This document shows, piece after piece, positions 8,338-15,604 of a stretch of DNA of 64,000 nucleotides. The notes beneath the pieces are model-generated. The model saw only the letters and a list, made by a program, of their open reading frames with translations. It ran no database searches and was not told the origin of the DNA. The DNA comes from Opitutaceae bacterium. Its GTDB lineage: Bacteria; Verrucomicrobiota; Verrucomicrobiia; Opitutales; Opitutaceae. The position numbers and the translations under genes were made by a program. The stretch covers positions 62,001 to 126,000 of the forward strand of contig JAQUYL010000005.1 of NCBI GenBank assembly GCA_028691845.1. The letters run 5' to 3'. Position 1 is the stretch's first letter, and every line of letters begins with the position of its first letter.

Positions 8338-8592
8338 ATGCGCTCACCCACGGTGTTCACCATCAAACAGCTTCACGACGACACCGGCCCGCTGGTGCGC
8401 CGCGCCGGGGCCTCAAAGCGTCCCATCCCGATCACCGACCGCGGTCAAGAAGTCGCGGTCATCGCCAATCGGGCGCTCCTGCGCAAAGTGGACCGCCGCC
8501 GCACGCTCCTGCCCGAATACGAAGCGATGATGGCCGGACCGCCCGGCGACGATATTCAGTCGGCCTTGGACGAAATCCGCAGTGACCGTTGA
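8338..8592 (+). CDS. Phd/YefM-like antitoxin
   Basis: 84 residues. The N-terminal part (FTIKQLHDDTGPLVRRA, then PIPITDRGQEVAVI) matches the Phd/YefM antitoxin fold: a short DNA-binding beta-alpha domain followed by an acidic, flexible C-terminus that wraps the toxin. ATG at 8338 was chosen because the operator lies immediately upstream and longer versions add no recognisable sequence. The toxin starts 4 bases after the stop. It probably neutralises the PIN-domain toxin and represses the operon. Confidence 0.8.
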   Translation: MRSPTVFTIKQLHDDTGPLVRRAGASKRPIPITDRGQEVAVIANRALLRKVDRRRTLLPEYEAMMAGPPGDDIQSALDEIRSDR

Positions 8593-8595
8593 CCA

Positions 8596-9024
8596 ATGAT
8601 CTTCTGCGACACCTCCGCGGTTGCCAAGCTGTATGTTGTCGAGATCGGGTCGCCGGCGATGCGGGCCCTGCTCGAAGCGGAGGATCAGGTCTTTGCCTCG
8701 GAACTCGCCCGCCCCGAACTGATGAGCGTCTTCCACCGGCAATTGCGCGAAAAAAAGTGGACCCGGGACAAATTTCTCACCGCGGTTCGCCAATTTTCGA
8801 ACGATGACATCGGTGGCTTCTGGACGTGGCTTCCGCTCGACACCACGATCATCGAAGCCGCGGCCAAAACCTACGCCACGCTGCCCGCCACCGTGTTTCT
8901 GCGTTCCGCCGACTGCCTCCACCTAGTCACGGCCATGCATCACGGTTTTGCCGAAATCTACACCTACGACACACACCAGAACGCGGCCGCCACGGCGCTC
9001 GGCATCAGGCCCGTGACGGTGTAG
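8596..9024 (+). CDS. vapC: VapC-like PIN-domain ribonuclease toxin
   Basis: 142 residues, a PIN domain of usual length. The acidic residues are visible: Asp5 in MIFCDTSAVAKLY, Glu41 in ARPELMSVF, Asp106 in LRSADCLHLVTA, and Asp124 in YTYDTHQNAAA. VapC toxins cleave tRNA or rRNA when the antitoxin is lost. The pair lies inside the transfer module and probably stabilises it. The 198 bases between this gene and the next (9025-9222) show nothing else. Confidence 0.88.
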   Translation: MIFCDTSAVAKLYVVEIGSPAMRALLEAEDQVFASELARPELMSVFHRQLREKKWTRDKFLTAVRQFSNDDIGGFWTWLPLDTTIIEAAAKTYATLPATVFLRSADCLHLVTAMHHGFAEIYTYDTHQNAAATALGIRPVTV

Positions 9025-9222
9025 CCTCACCCCCCCGGTCAAACGCGGTGCAGGTTCGGGAATCGGGAGCCGTCCACCGCCGCGCCCGCAAAGGACGACC
9101 TCCGCCCGGCGAGCGGCCAGCGTCGGGAACCGACGCGAGGCAGGGCCGCGAGTCCGGTCTCCCACCCGCGAAATCCCCCAAGCCCACCTCCCTTAACCGC
9201 CTCAGATGATAAGGGCCAGGCG

Positions 9223-10713
9223 TCACCCGGCCGGCGGCGACGTTTCGTTGGCGGCCGTAAACGAAGTGAACGGCAGCTTCCGCAACGGTGGCCGGCTGAT
9301 CCGACGCGGATGCTTCAGCACGGCCGTGGCGGCCGGCAGGGACAACATTCGTTCCGGTTTGAACCAAGGCTCGTCCACGAGCTGCCAGCTCCGGGAGTTT
9401 TTACCGGCACTGATGCCACCGCTGTATTTCCGCGTCTCCCTGCCTCCCAGTTTCTGCGACAAAATCTTCGCTCCCTGCTCATCCGCCGCCCGGAAATGAA
9501 TTTGCGTTCTCATGTTGGCCATGAAGACATCCGCCTTCTTCTGGTGGTCGAACGAAGCATAGAGCGACAGCGGGGTCTGCGTCGCCAGCATGAGGCAGAC
9601 TCCCGCCTCTCTCAGTTCGTCCACGGTGAAGTGGTCGGAAAATCCATCCTCCGAAAGCAGCGTGGTCTTCTGCCCCTCATCGAGGACCAGCACGATGGCG
9701 TTCTTCTGCCGCATTTCGAATTCGGGCAAATCGAACCGCCGGAACGCATGCAGGAAGAACAACTGCTTGCAGAGCAGGTTCAGGTAGCGCCGCTCCACCT
9801 GGTAGGTCTGCGGAATCGACAGGCAGATCAGTTTCCCGGCATCCAGTTCCGCCAGCGAAAAGTTCGGCTCGATGGAGCAGAACACGTCCGCGATGTCGGG
9901 AATCGCATACGGCCGGAGGAAATTGGCGACCGTGGAAATCGAGCCACCTTTCTGCTCCGGGGGCTGCGCGGCAAAGTCCTTAAAGAATTCCGCGTCGGCC
10001 TTGGTCGTCTCGCCCCGCGCGCTCAGCTTCCCGGTCAGCCAGGTTGTGTCGGCTGACTGACAGACGACATTGTGCACGTTCTCCAGCGTCACCTCCTCGC
10101 CGATAGCGGCGAGCGCCTGCATCGCATGGGCAATGGCATCCCGCGCGGTCTCCTTGAAAAAAGCCTGCCCGCCTTTCTGGCCCGCGGCCGTCGCCGTATC
10201 GACGATGAGCTTGGCGTAGGTCGTCCAAGGGATCGACCGGTCAGCCAGCACGTTCATGCGCAGGGGTGGAATCCAATCCTTGCGCGCCACTTCCGGTGGC
10301 CGCACACGAATGAGCCGCAGGTCTTTTTCCTGGCCGAGCTCCCGGGCAATCGCCGACAGCGGCTGCCACAGCACGCCCTTGGAATCGACCGTAAGAATCC
10401 CCGTGCCGGGCAGCGTCTTTCTCAGCCCGTGGATGATCGGCACCAAGGCCCGCGCGGTCTTGCCCGTTCCCGTGGCGCCGGTGATAAGGAAATGGCAGCA
10501 CAATTCATCGCGGGTCCAGGTGTGGCCCCACAACCGGAGGATGATCCGTTTCGCCCCGTCGGACGGATAGGCGAGACCGCAATAGATCAGCCAGACGCCG
10601 GCCACGGCGGTGCCAAACGAGATCCAGGTGTTGAGCGGCGCCGCCACCCCCCGGAAGGTGGCGATCGCCGCGACCAACATTCCGGCCGCCAATCCGAGTG
10701 AGCGCCAGTTCAC
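9223..10713 (-). CDS. VirD4/TraG-type coupling protein (T4CP)
   Basis: 496 residues. Two membrane segments lie at the N-terminus (about residues 4-20 and 31-48). Walker A GATGTGKT is at 79-86, and a Walker B strand (AIVLVLDEGQ) is in the second half, followed by a TraG-type sensor (LMLATQTP). Coupling proteins bring the relaxase-DNA complex to the secretion channel. It is the last gene of the TraK/L/M-like minus-strand operon and overlaps the stop of the TraM-like gene. It is shorter than many VirD4 proteins and seems to lack a large all-alpha domain. Confidence 0.88.
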   Translation of the reverse strand: MNWRSLGLAAGMLVAAIATFRGVAAPLNTWISFGTAVAGVWLIYCGLAYPSDGAKRIILRLWGHTWTRDELCCHFLITGATGTGKTARALVPIIHGLRKTLPGTGILTVDSKGVLWQPLSAIARELGQEKDLRLIRVRPPEVARKDWIPPLRMNVLADRSIPWTTYAKLIVDTATAAGQKGGQAFFKETARDAIAHAMQALAAIGEEVTLENVHNVVCQSADTTWLTGKLSARGETTKADAEFFKDFAAQPPEQKGGSISTVANFLRPYAIPDIADVFCSIEPNFSLAELDAGKLICLSIPQTYQVERRYLNLLCKQLFFLHAFRRFDLPEFEMRQKNAIVLVLDEGQKTTLLSEDGFSDHFTVDELREAGVCLMLATQTPLSLYASFDHQKKADVFMANMRTQIHFRAADEQGAKILSQKLGGRETRKYSGGISAGKNSRSWQLVDEPWFKPERMLSLPAATAVLKHPRRISRPPLRKLPFTSFTAANETSPPAG

Positions 10714-11195
10714 GCGGCCAGGAACAGAACTGCCACCGTGACGCCGAAGGCCACCCCGGCGACGAGCGCGGCAAGCACTTCCCGCCGTTGCACCACGGCG
10801 TGTGCCGCCTCGGCCGACTCCAACAGTTTCGCGGCCGACTCCTGCACCGTGCCGATGTCCGCCTTGGCCGCAGTGATGGCGGGCGCGAGCGCGTTGTTAA
10901 CCTTCCGGGCGAATGCCTCCGGGTCCGGCGTGAGCGCCTGGTGCAATTGGGTCAACTTGCCTGACAGTTCATCGACTTTGGCGACCGCCTCCCGGGCGTC
11001 CCTGATGCGCGTATCAAGAGCGGTTTTCAGGTCGAGCATCACGTTCTGCAGCGTGTTCTCGGCCTTGAGATTCACGCTCCAATGCCAAGCCAAGAGCAGA
11101 AAGATGGGGTCGTCCGGCTGCAGCTTGTGCTGGGTAAGGAGCCAGTGCAGCTCCTCCGGCATCTTTTTCGGGTCGTACAAATCCTCCGGCTTCAT
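10710..11195 (-). CDS. TraM-like transfer protein with C-terminal anchor
   Basis: 161 residues. The middle (about 50-125) is a predicted coiled coil, and the C-terminus is a single membrane segment (VLAALVAGVAFGVTVAVLFL). This resembles TraM of IncP plasmids, which follows TraK and TraL near oriT and has the same topology. Both ends overlap neighbours by 4 bases. The family call is by order and topology; direct sequence similarity cannot be judged by eye. Confidence 0.5.
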   Translation of the reverse strand: MKPEDLYDPKKMPEELHWLLTQHKLQPDDPIFLLLAWHWSVNLKAENTLQNVMLDLKTALDTRIRDAREAVAKVDELSGKLTQLHQALTPDPEAFARKVNNALAPAITAAKADIGTVQESAAKLLESAEAAHAVVQRREVLAALVAGVAFGVTVAVLFLAA

Positions 11196-11920
11196 GAGAA
11201 GAGCAGCGCCTCTGCTTTTCGGAATTCCTCGGCCATTTTATGGTGGAAGCGCACGCACCGGGAGCGATCGAGCACGGGGAGTTGTTCGGCCGTCCGGCCG
11301 CGGCTGACGGTGAGGTTGGCCAGTTGCAGCCGGTTGCGGGTGATTTCCGCGAGGCACGGCACATTTATTTCGACCGCACCCTGCGCCAGCAGCTTCTTTC
11401 GCGTCGCGCTTTCATCGAAGATCGGCAGCCGCGGCCCCTCGCGCAGATTCCGGGTGCCCAACCAGCGCACGCGATTGCCGTAGGTCTCGACCAGATTGGC
11501 CACTTGCGAAATCGAATCCTTGTCGTCCACCAGCACGGTCACGAAGACAAGGTCGAACCCGAGCCGCTCCTGGGATTCGACCAGGTCGCATTCCTCGAGC
11601 CAGCGCTCCAGCTTCTCTCCGCCGGCCGCGCGGTTGTCCGCGAGCACGAACCGGGCGTCGCCGTCGGTGAGCGAATGCACGAGCTGGTCGAGCACCGCCA
11701 GCTTGTCGCCATCGACATCGGTGTCGATGAACTCCGCTTCGGCCACGTAGCGCCGGAAAGTGGAGTTGGCGTGGTCGAGATCGAACGCCTGCACAGGCAC
11801 GCCCCGGTCCTTGAGGTGGTCATAAAGCAGGGTGGCGACGAAACTCTTGCCGATGCCGCCTTTTTGCGGCCAGACGGTCAGCAGCTTCTTCCGGGCGGTT
11901 GCTGAGGGTTTAGAGGTCAT
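11192..11920 (-). CDS. TraL-like ParA/MinD-type ATPase
   Basis: 242 residues. It has the deviant Walker A of the ParA/MinD family (PQKGGIGKS) near the N-terminus and a following FDLDHANSTF segment typical of TraL (IncP) and related transfer ATPases. These proteins are thought to position the relaxosome or stabilise the element. ATG at 11918-11920 was chosen because longer versions extend into the upstream gene with proline/arginine-rich sequence. There is no ParB-type partner beside it, which favours a TraL-like transfer role over partitioning. Confidence 0.7.
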   Translation of the reverse strand: MTSKPSATARKKLLTVWPQKGGIGKSFVATLLYDHLKDRGVPVQAFDLDHANSTFRRYVAEAEFIDTDVDGDKLAVLDQLVHSLTDGDARFVLADNRAAGGEKLERWLEECDLVESQERLGFDLVFVTVLVDDKDSISQVANLVETYGNRVRWLGTRNLREGPRLPIFDESATRKKLLAQGAVEINVPCLAEITRNRLQLANLTVSRGRTAEQLPVLDRSRCVRFHHKMAEEFRKAEALLFS

Positions 11921-12269
11921 CGCGGGCGATGTTGGGGCCACGCCGGCGTGGCGCGGACGATGGGGCAGTGACGGTCGTCCATCCGGGCAATTCGGCGGGC
12001 GGTGGGTTGGTTTGGGCCGCAATCTCGCGGCGGGCGCGCCCGATTTCAGTTTGGGTGAATTGCCGTCGGCAAAAAACGCCCACCGCGGCGGCCGAGACGG
12101 TGATACCGTGCCGCGCCAGGGTGGCGGAGATCTGCTCGTAGCTCATGTAGCGCGCCCGCTGGGTGAGCAGCACCTCCCGGTAGGGCAGCAGCAGGCTCCG
12201 GGTGTGCACCTCCGGGTGATAGTTCCTGGCGTCCGTCAGCAGGCGTTGGTGCAGTTCATGTTCGGGCAT
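11910..12269 (-). CDS. TraK-like HTH oriT-binding accessory protein
   Basis: 119 residues. A helix-turn-helix region (YEQISATLARHGITVSAAAV, then GVFCRRQF) matches the DNA-binding part of TraK/MobC-like relaxosome accessory proteins; the C-terminal third is basic and proline-rich. ATG at 12267-12269 is preferred over a TTG at 12305 that lies inside an operator-like repeat. It heads the TraK-TraL-TraM-T4CP operon and diverges from the relaxase gene, so it flanks the expected oriT as TraK does in RP4. Confidence 0.6.
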   Translation of the reverse strand: MPEHELHQRLLTDARNYHPEVHTRSLLLPYREVLLTQRARYMSYEQISATLARHGITVSAAAVGVFCRRQFTQTEIGRARREIAAQTNPPPAELPGWTTVTAPSSAPRRRGPNIARDDL

Positions 12270-12290
12270 GGGGCAGCAGTGTGCCGTTAA

Positions 12291-12303
12291 TATGCGATTA
12301 TGC
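12291..12303 (-). promoter_or_regulatory. GCATA-N3-GCATA box upstream of TraK-like operon
   Basis: On the minus strand this reads GCATAATCGCATA, identical to GCATATTCGCATA at 4751-4763 except for one central base. It lies 22 bases upstream of the TraK-like start codon. It is a predicted binding site for the tandem ribbon-helix-helix protein. Confidence 0.55.
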
Positions 12304-12379
12304 AAGTCAAACCCGCCGAGGCCCCCGGGTGGTGGTGAGAGCAGTGGTAGTGGTGGTGGTAGTGGCGGGGCAGCCGATT

Positions 12380-12397
12380 CCTAACGTGTGCGTTAGG
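12380..12397. repeat. hairpin near relaxase gene (candidate nic-proximal inverted repeat)
   Basis: Stem CCTAACG / CGTTAGG with loop TGTG, perfect over 7 base pairs. It is followed by G-rich sequence and preceded by GTG repeats. Its position between two operator-like boxes and next to a MOBF relaxase makes it a candidate recognition hairpin. No T-run follows on the plus strand, so it is not a typical terminator. Confidence 0.45.
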
Positions 12398-12548
12398 GGT
12401 GGCGCGTCCAAATCCCAATGAAATTAGGGTAATCCTGACAAGGAAGGGTTCGCCTTCGGCTCTGCTAGGTTTTTTCAGTGAGGCGGGTGCTTGCCTTGGC
12501 CTCAGCTCGCCAAAAATCGAGGGTAGATGCGATTTTGTTGGCCAATAT

Positions 12549-12561
12549 TATGCTATTATGC
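12549..12561 (-). promoter_or_regulatory. GCATA-N3-GCATA box at the relaxase promoter
   Basis: On the plus strand two TATGC half-sites start at 12549 and 12557 (8-base period) within the direct repeat TATTATGCTATTATGC. A possible -35 (TTGTTG, 12535-12540) lies 16 bases before TATGCT (12557-12562), so the box would overlap the -10. A bound regulator would shut off the relaxase. Confidence 0.5.
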
Positions 12562-12575
12562 TACAATGTCGCGCA

Positions 12576-15230
12576 ATGGTCAGATTCGATAAACCGTGTC
12601 GTCGGGTAGCCGGGGCTGTGGATTACTTCCGCGAGCACCTTGGTGTGGGCGATTACCTGACGGAGGGAAACAAGGCCCGGATGACCTGGTTCGGACGCGG
12701 GGCGGCCCGGCTGGGGCTGGAGGGGGTCTGCGACCTCGTGCATTTTGAGAATCTCGGCCGCGGGCTCCACCCCGTCACCGGGGAAAAGTTGTCGGCGCGG
12801 GACAAGGGCGCGCAGCGCCGGGTGTGCTTCTTCGGTCAAATATCCGCCCCGAAAGATGTGTCCCTCGCCTCCCTCGTGGGCGGCGACCAGCGGATTACCG
12901 GCTGGTGGGAGGAAGCCGTGCAGACGGCTCTGACCGAAATCGAGGCCGTGACCGCCACGCGCGTCCGCCGCCGGGGTGCCTGTGAGGACCGGACGACGGG
13001 AAACATGGTCGCCGCCGTGGTCACGCATGACGCCAGCCGGGCGCTCGATCCCCAGCTTCACACTCATATCTGCGTCATGAATCTCACCTATGATGAGACG
13101 GAGCAGCGCTGGAAGGGCGTGCAACCCGCCGGCTTTTATCGTCATCAGGCATTCTTCCGCGAAGTCTGTTTCCAGAAGCTGGCGGCCCGGATGGTGGCCG
13201 CCGGTTACGAACTGACCGACATCCGGCCAAGCGGATTCAACCTGAAGGGCATACCCGCCGAGTTACGCGAGACTTTCAGCAAGCGCCGCCGGGACATCCT
13301 CGCCAAGGCGGCCAAACTCGGGGTCACGAGTCAGGATGCGCTACAGGGCATCGCGACCAACACCCGGGCAGCCAAGCGGCAGGTGGCGTCCGCCGAGCTG
13401 CGGACGCAGTGGCGGCAGGAGGCGGGCGCCGGACTAGGGGCCATCCAGCAGGTGATTGCTGGCGCCGACGGCCGCCGGAAGAGCCCCGCCGGGCTCGATG
13501 CCGCCGCTGCGCTGGCGTCCGCGGAAGCCCATCTATTCGAGCGCCGGTCCGTCGTGGGCGAGCAAGACCTATTGCGCGAGGCGCTGCGGGCCGGCGCGGG
13601 CGAGGCGGACCTGCCGTCGTTGCGGGCGACCGTCTCCACCCGACTTGAACAGGGCGCCCTGCTGCGGCTGGGCGACGGGATCGCCTCACGCGAGGCCCTC
13701 CTTGCCGAACAGGAATTCGTGGCCTGGGCGCACGCCAACCGAAGCGCGCGCCCGGCGCTGGGGATACCGGGGAATCTGGCAGGACTGGGAGCCGACCAAC
13801 GGTCGGCGGTGGCCGCCGTGCTGAACGCCCGAGGCCGAGTGGTCATCCTGCAGGGCGACGCCGGCACCGGCAAGACGACCTGCCTGCGGGCCATTCTGGC
13901 CGGCATCCAGCAGGCAGGCGGGCGGGTCTTCGGCTGCGCGCCGTCCTCGGGCGCGGCGGATGTGCTGCGCAAGGAACTCACCCCGGCCGCCGATACGCTC
14001 CAGCACTGGCTCCTCAATGAAACCCTCCAACAGGAGACACGAGGTCGCGTCCTGCTGGTGGACGAGGCCGGACTCATTTCGGGGCCCCAGATGCTGTCAC
14101 TTTGCCGGCTCGCGGCGAAACATGGCAACCGGATCATTCTCGTCGGCGACAGCAAACAGCACCATGCGGTTGAGGCCGGCGACGCGCTTCGCTGCCTCCA
14201 GAAGTTCGCGCGGGTGCCCGTGGCCCGACTGGAACAGATCCGCCGGCAGCGCAACCCGGCCTACCGCGAGGCCGTTGCGGCGCTCGCGCGCGGTGACGCC
14301 CATGATGCTTTCCGTCGGTTCGAGCAGCTTGGGGCGGTGAAGGAGATCGCCCGCGAGCGCGAACTGTTCCGGGCGGCGGCGGCCGATTATGTACAGACCA
14401 TCGCTGCCAGGAAAAGATGTCTGGCGATTTCACCGGTGTGGTCGGAGATCCGGCAATTCACCGAGGTGGTGCGCGCACAGCTGCGCTCGGCCGGCGTGCT
14501 CGCCGGCGAGGAGCGAACGTTCGGAGTGGTCTCGCCGCTGCACTGGACCAAGGAAGAGCGGCGGCGGGTGCAGCACTACCGGCCTGGCGATGTGCTGGTG
14601 TTCCACCGGGCCGCACCGGGGTTTGCCAAACATGAGCTGGTGACGATCCTGCGTCGTCAGGACCGCTGGCTGGAGGTGCGGCGCGAGGACGGCGCCGCCC
14701 GCTGGCTTGATCCACGGCGCAGCACGGGATTCGAGGTGGGCGAGCGTCACGAGCTGCCGGTGGCGGTCGGCGACCGGCTGCTCATTCGGGGCAATGCCAA
14801 GCCGCTCGGCTTGAAGAACGGCGACATCGTCGAGGTCGCAGGTTTCGTCGACCACGGCACCATCCTGCTGCGCGACGGTCGCCGGATTCCAGCCTACTTC
14901 CGGCAGTTTGCGCACGGCTATGCGACGACTTCCCACGCAGCGCAGGGCAAGACCGTGGACCGCGGCATCCTGCTCATGGGCGACGAAGCGACCGTGGCCG
15001 CCGATTTGAAACAGGCTTATGTCTCCAACTCCCGCTTTCGGGACAGTCAAATGATCTACACGACGGACCGCGTCGCGGCCCTGGCGGCGATGCAGCGTCC
15101 GGGTGACCGCCGGCTCGCCATCGAGGCCGCGACGGAATCCGCCGGGCCAGCCGCTCTCGCATCGGTCGCCGAGCACGCGGTTGCGCCCGGACTTCCAGGT
15201 CAGGCCGCGGGAATGGGGGCTGGCCGATGA
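12576..15230 (+). CDS. MOBF (TrwC/TraI-type) relaxase-helicase
   Basis: 884 residues from the ATG at 12576. The N-terminal relaxase domain has candidate catalytic tyrosines Tyr17 and Tyr27 and the three-histidine metal motif H151/H162/H164 (HDASRALDPQLHTH). A UvrD/RecD-type helicase follows, with Walker A GDAGTGKTT at about 427-435, then LLVDEAGLI and a C-terminal AHGYATTSHAAQGKT motif. It nicks oriT, stays bound to the 5' end and unwinds the strand. In-frame starts at 12399 (GTG) and 12558 (ATG) exist, but the conserved region begins just after 12576. The stop overlaps the next gene. Confidence 0.9.
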   Translation: MVRFDKPCRRVAGAVDYFREHLGVGDYLTEGNKARMTWFGRGAARLGLEGVCDLVHFENLGRGLHPVTGEKLSARDKGAQRRVCFFGQISAPKDVSLASLVGGDQRITGWWEEAVQTALTEIEAVTATRVRRRGACEDRTTGNMVAAVVTHDASRALDPQLHTHICVMNLTYDETEQRWKGVQPAGFYRHQAFFREVCFQKLAARMVAAGYELTDIRPSGFNLKGIPAELRETFSKRRRDILAKAAKLGVTSQDALQGIATNTRAAKRQVASAELRTQWRQEAGAGLGAIQQVIAGADGRRKSPAGLDAAAALASAEAHLFERRSVVGEQDLLREALRAGAGEADLPSLRATVSTRLEQGALLRLGDGIASREALLAEQEFVAWAHANRSARPALGIPGNLAGLGADQRSAVAAVLNARGRVVILQGDAGTGKTTCLRAILAGIQQAGGRVFGCAPSSGAADVLRKELTPAADTLQHWLLNETLQQETRGRVLLVDEAGLISGPQMLSLCRLAAKHGNRIILVGDSKQHHAVEAGDALRCLQKFARVPVARLEQIRRQRNPAYREAVAALARGDAHDAFRRFEQLGAVKEIARERELFRAAAADYVQTIAARKRCLAISPVWSEIRQFTEVVRAQLRSAGVLAGEERTFGVVSPLHWTKEERRRVQHYRPGDVLVFHRAAPGFAKHELVTILRRQDRWLEVRREDGAARWLDPRRSTGFEVGERHELPVAVGDRLLIRGNAKPLGLKNGDIVEVAGFVDHGTILLRDGRRIPAYFRQFAHGYATTSHAAQGKTVDRGILLMGDEATVAADLKQAYVSNSRFRDSQMIYTTDRVAALAAMQRPGDRRLAIEAATESAGPAALASVAEHAVAPGLPGQAAGMGAGR

Positions 15231-15601
15231 CCTTGCGCCGTCGCGAATCCGAGCCGGTGTCCGCCGAAGCGGAGCCCTGTGTGGTCGTCTCCGGGCACCC
15301 GGTGCCCGTCGTGCGCTTCGAGCTGGTGGACCGCACCATTTCTTACCTCACCGCCGAATTGAAGCAGTGGGAACTGACGAGCCTCGGACAGGAGGACAAG
15401 CTGCGGATCAAGGCCGGGGGCGACTGGGTGGCGATCACGGGCCGTGGACTGGCGGCGGCGCGCGACGCCCTCGACCAGGCCCGGCTGCAAAAACTGCGAG
15501 AGGCACCCGCCCGTCGCGCCGCGCTCACCGACGACCCCTGGGTGCAGGCCATCAAGGTCGAGACCGCCAAGGCCGGTGCGATCAAGGTTGAACCCCAATG
15601 A
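15227..15601 (+). CDS. conserved-looking small protein of the relaxase operon
   Basis: 124 residues, coupled to the relaxase (ATGA overlap) and followed 3 bases later by the methylase-helicase. The protein starts with a polar tail, then a beta-rich segment (VVVSGHPVPVVRFELVDRT) and a helical region rich in Ala/Arg. No family is recognised. High G/C at third codon positions and tight coupling support a real gene with a role in transfer or establishment. Confidence 0.6.
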   Translation: MTLRRRESEPVSAEAEPCVVVSGHPVPVVRFELVDRTISYLTAELKQWELTSLGQEDKLRIKAGGDWVAITGRGLAAARDALDQARLQKLREAPARRAALTDDPWVQAIKVETAKAGAIKVEPQ

Positions 15602-15604
15602 CCG

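Larger units (their letters stand above)
12270..12575. other. probable oriT region between TraK-like gene and relaxase
   Basis: This 306-base region separates the divergent TraK-like and relaxase genes, the place of oriT in IncP-type layouts. It holds a GCATA-type box at 12291-12303, a GTG/GGT-rich tract at 12328-12370, a perfect 7-base-stem hairpin at 12380-12397, and a second GCATA-type box at 12549-12561 overlapping the relaxase promoter. MOBF relaxases nick next to an inverted repeat. The nick itself cannot be placed by eye. A GTG start at 12399 for the relaxase would overlap the right half but adds no relaxase-like sequence. Confidence 0.5.

Noticed and set aside
11192..11920. ParA partner for the two ParB-like genes at 48987-50743
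   Set aside because: It lies 37 kb away in the TraK/TraL/TraM operon and resembles TraL; there is no evidence that they work together.
12380..12397. CCTAAC...GTTAGG resembles the outer boxes of an integron attC site
   Set aside because: The loop is only 4 bases, the inner boxes of attC are missing and no integron integrase is near; a relaxosome hairpin is a better reading.
12399..12575. GTG start at 12399 that lengthens the relaxase by 59 residues
   Set aside because: The added residues do not resemble a relaxase N-terminus and would cover the oriT-like region and the promoter.
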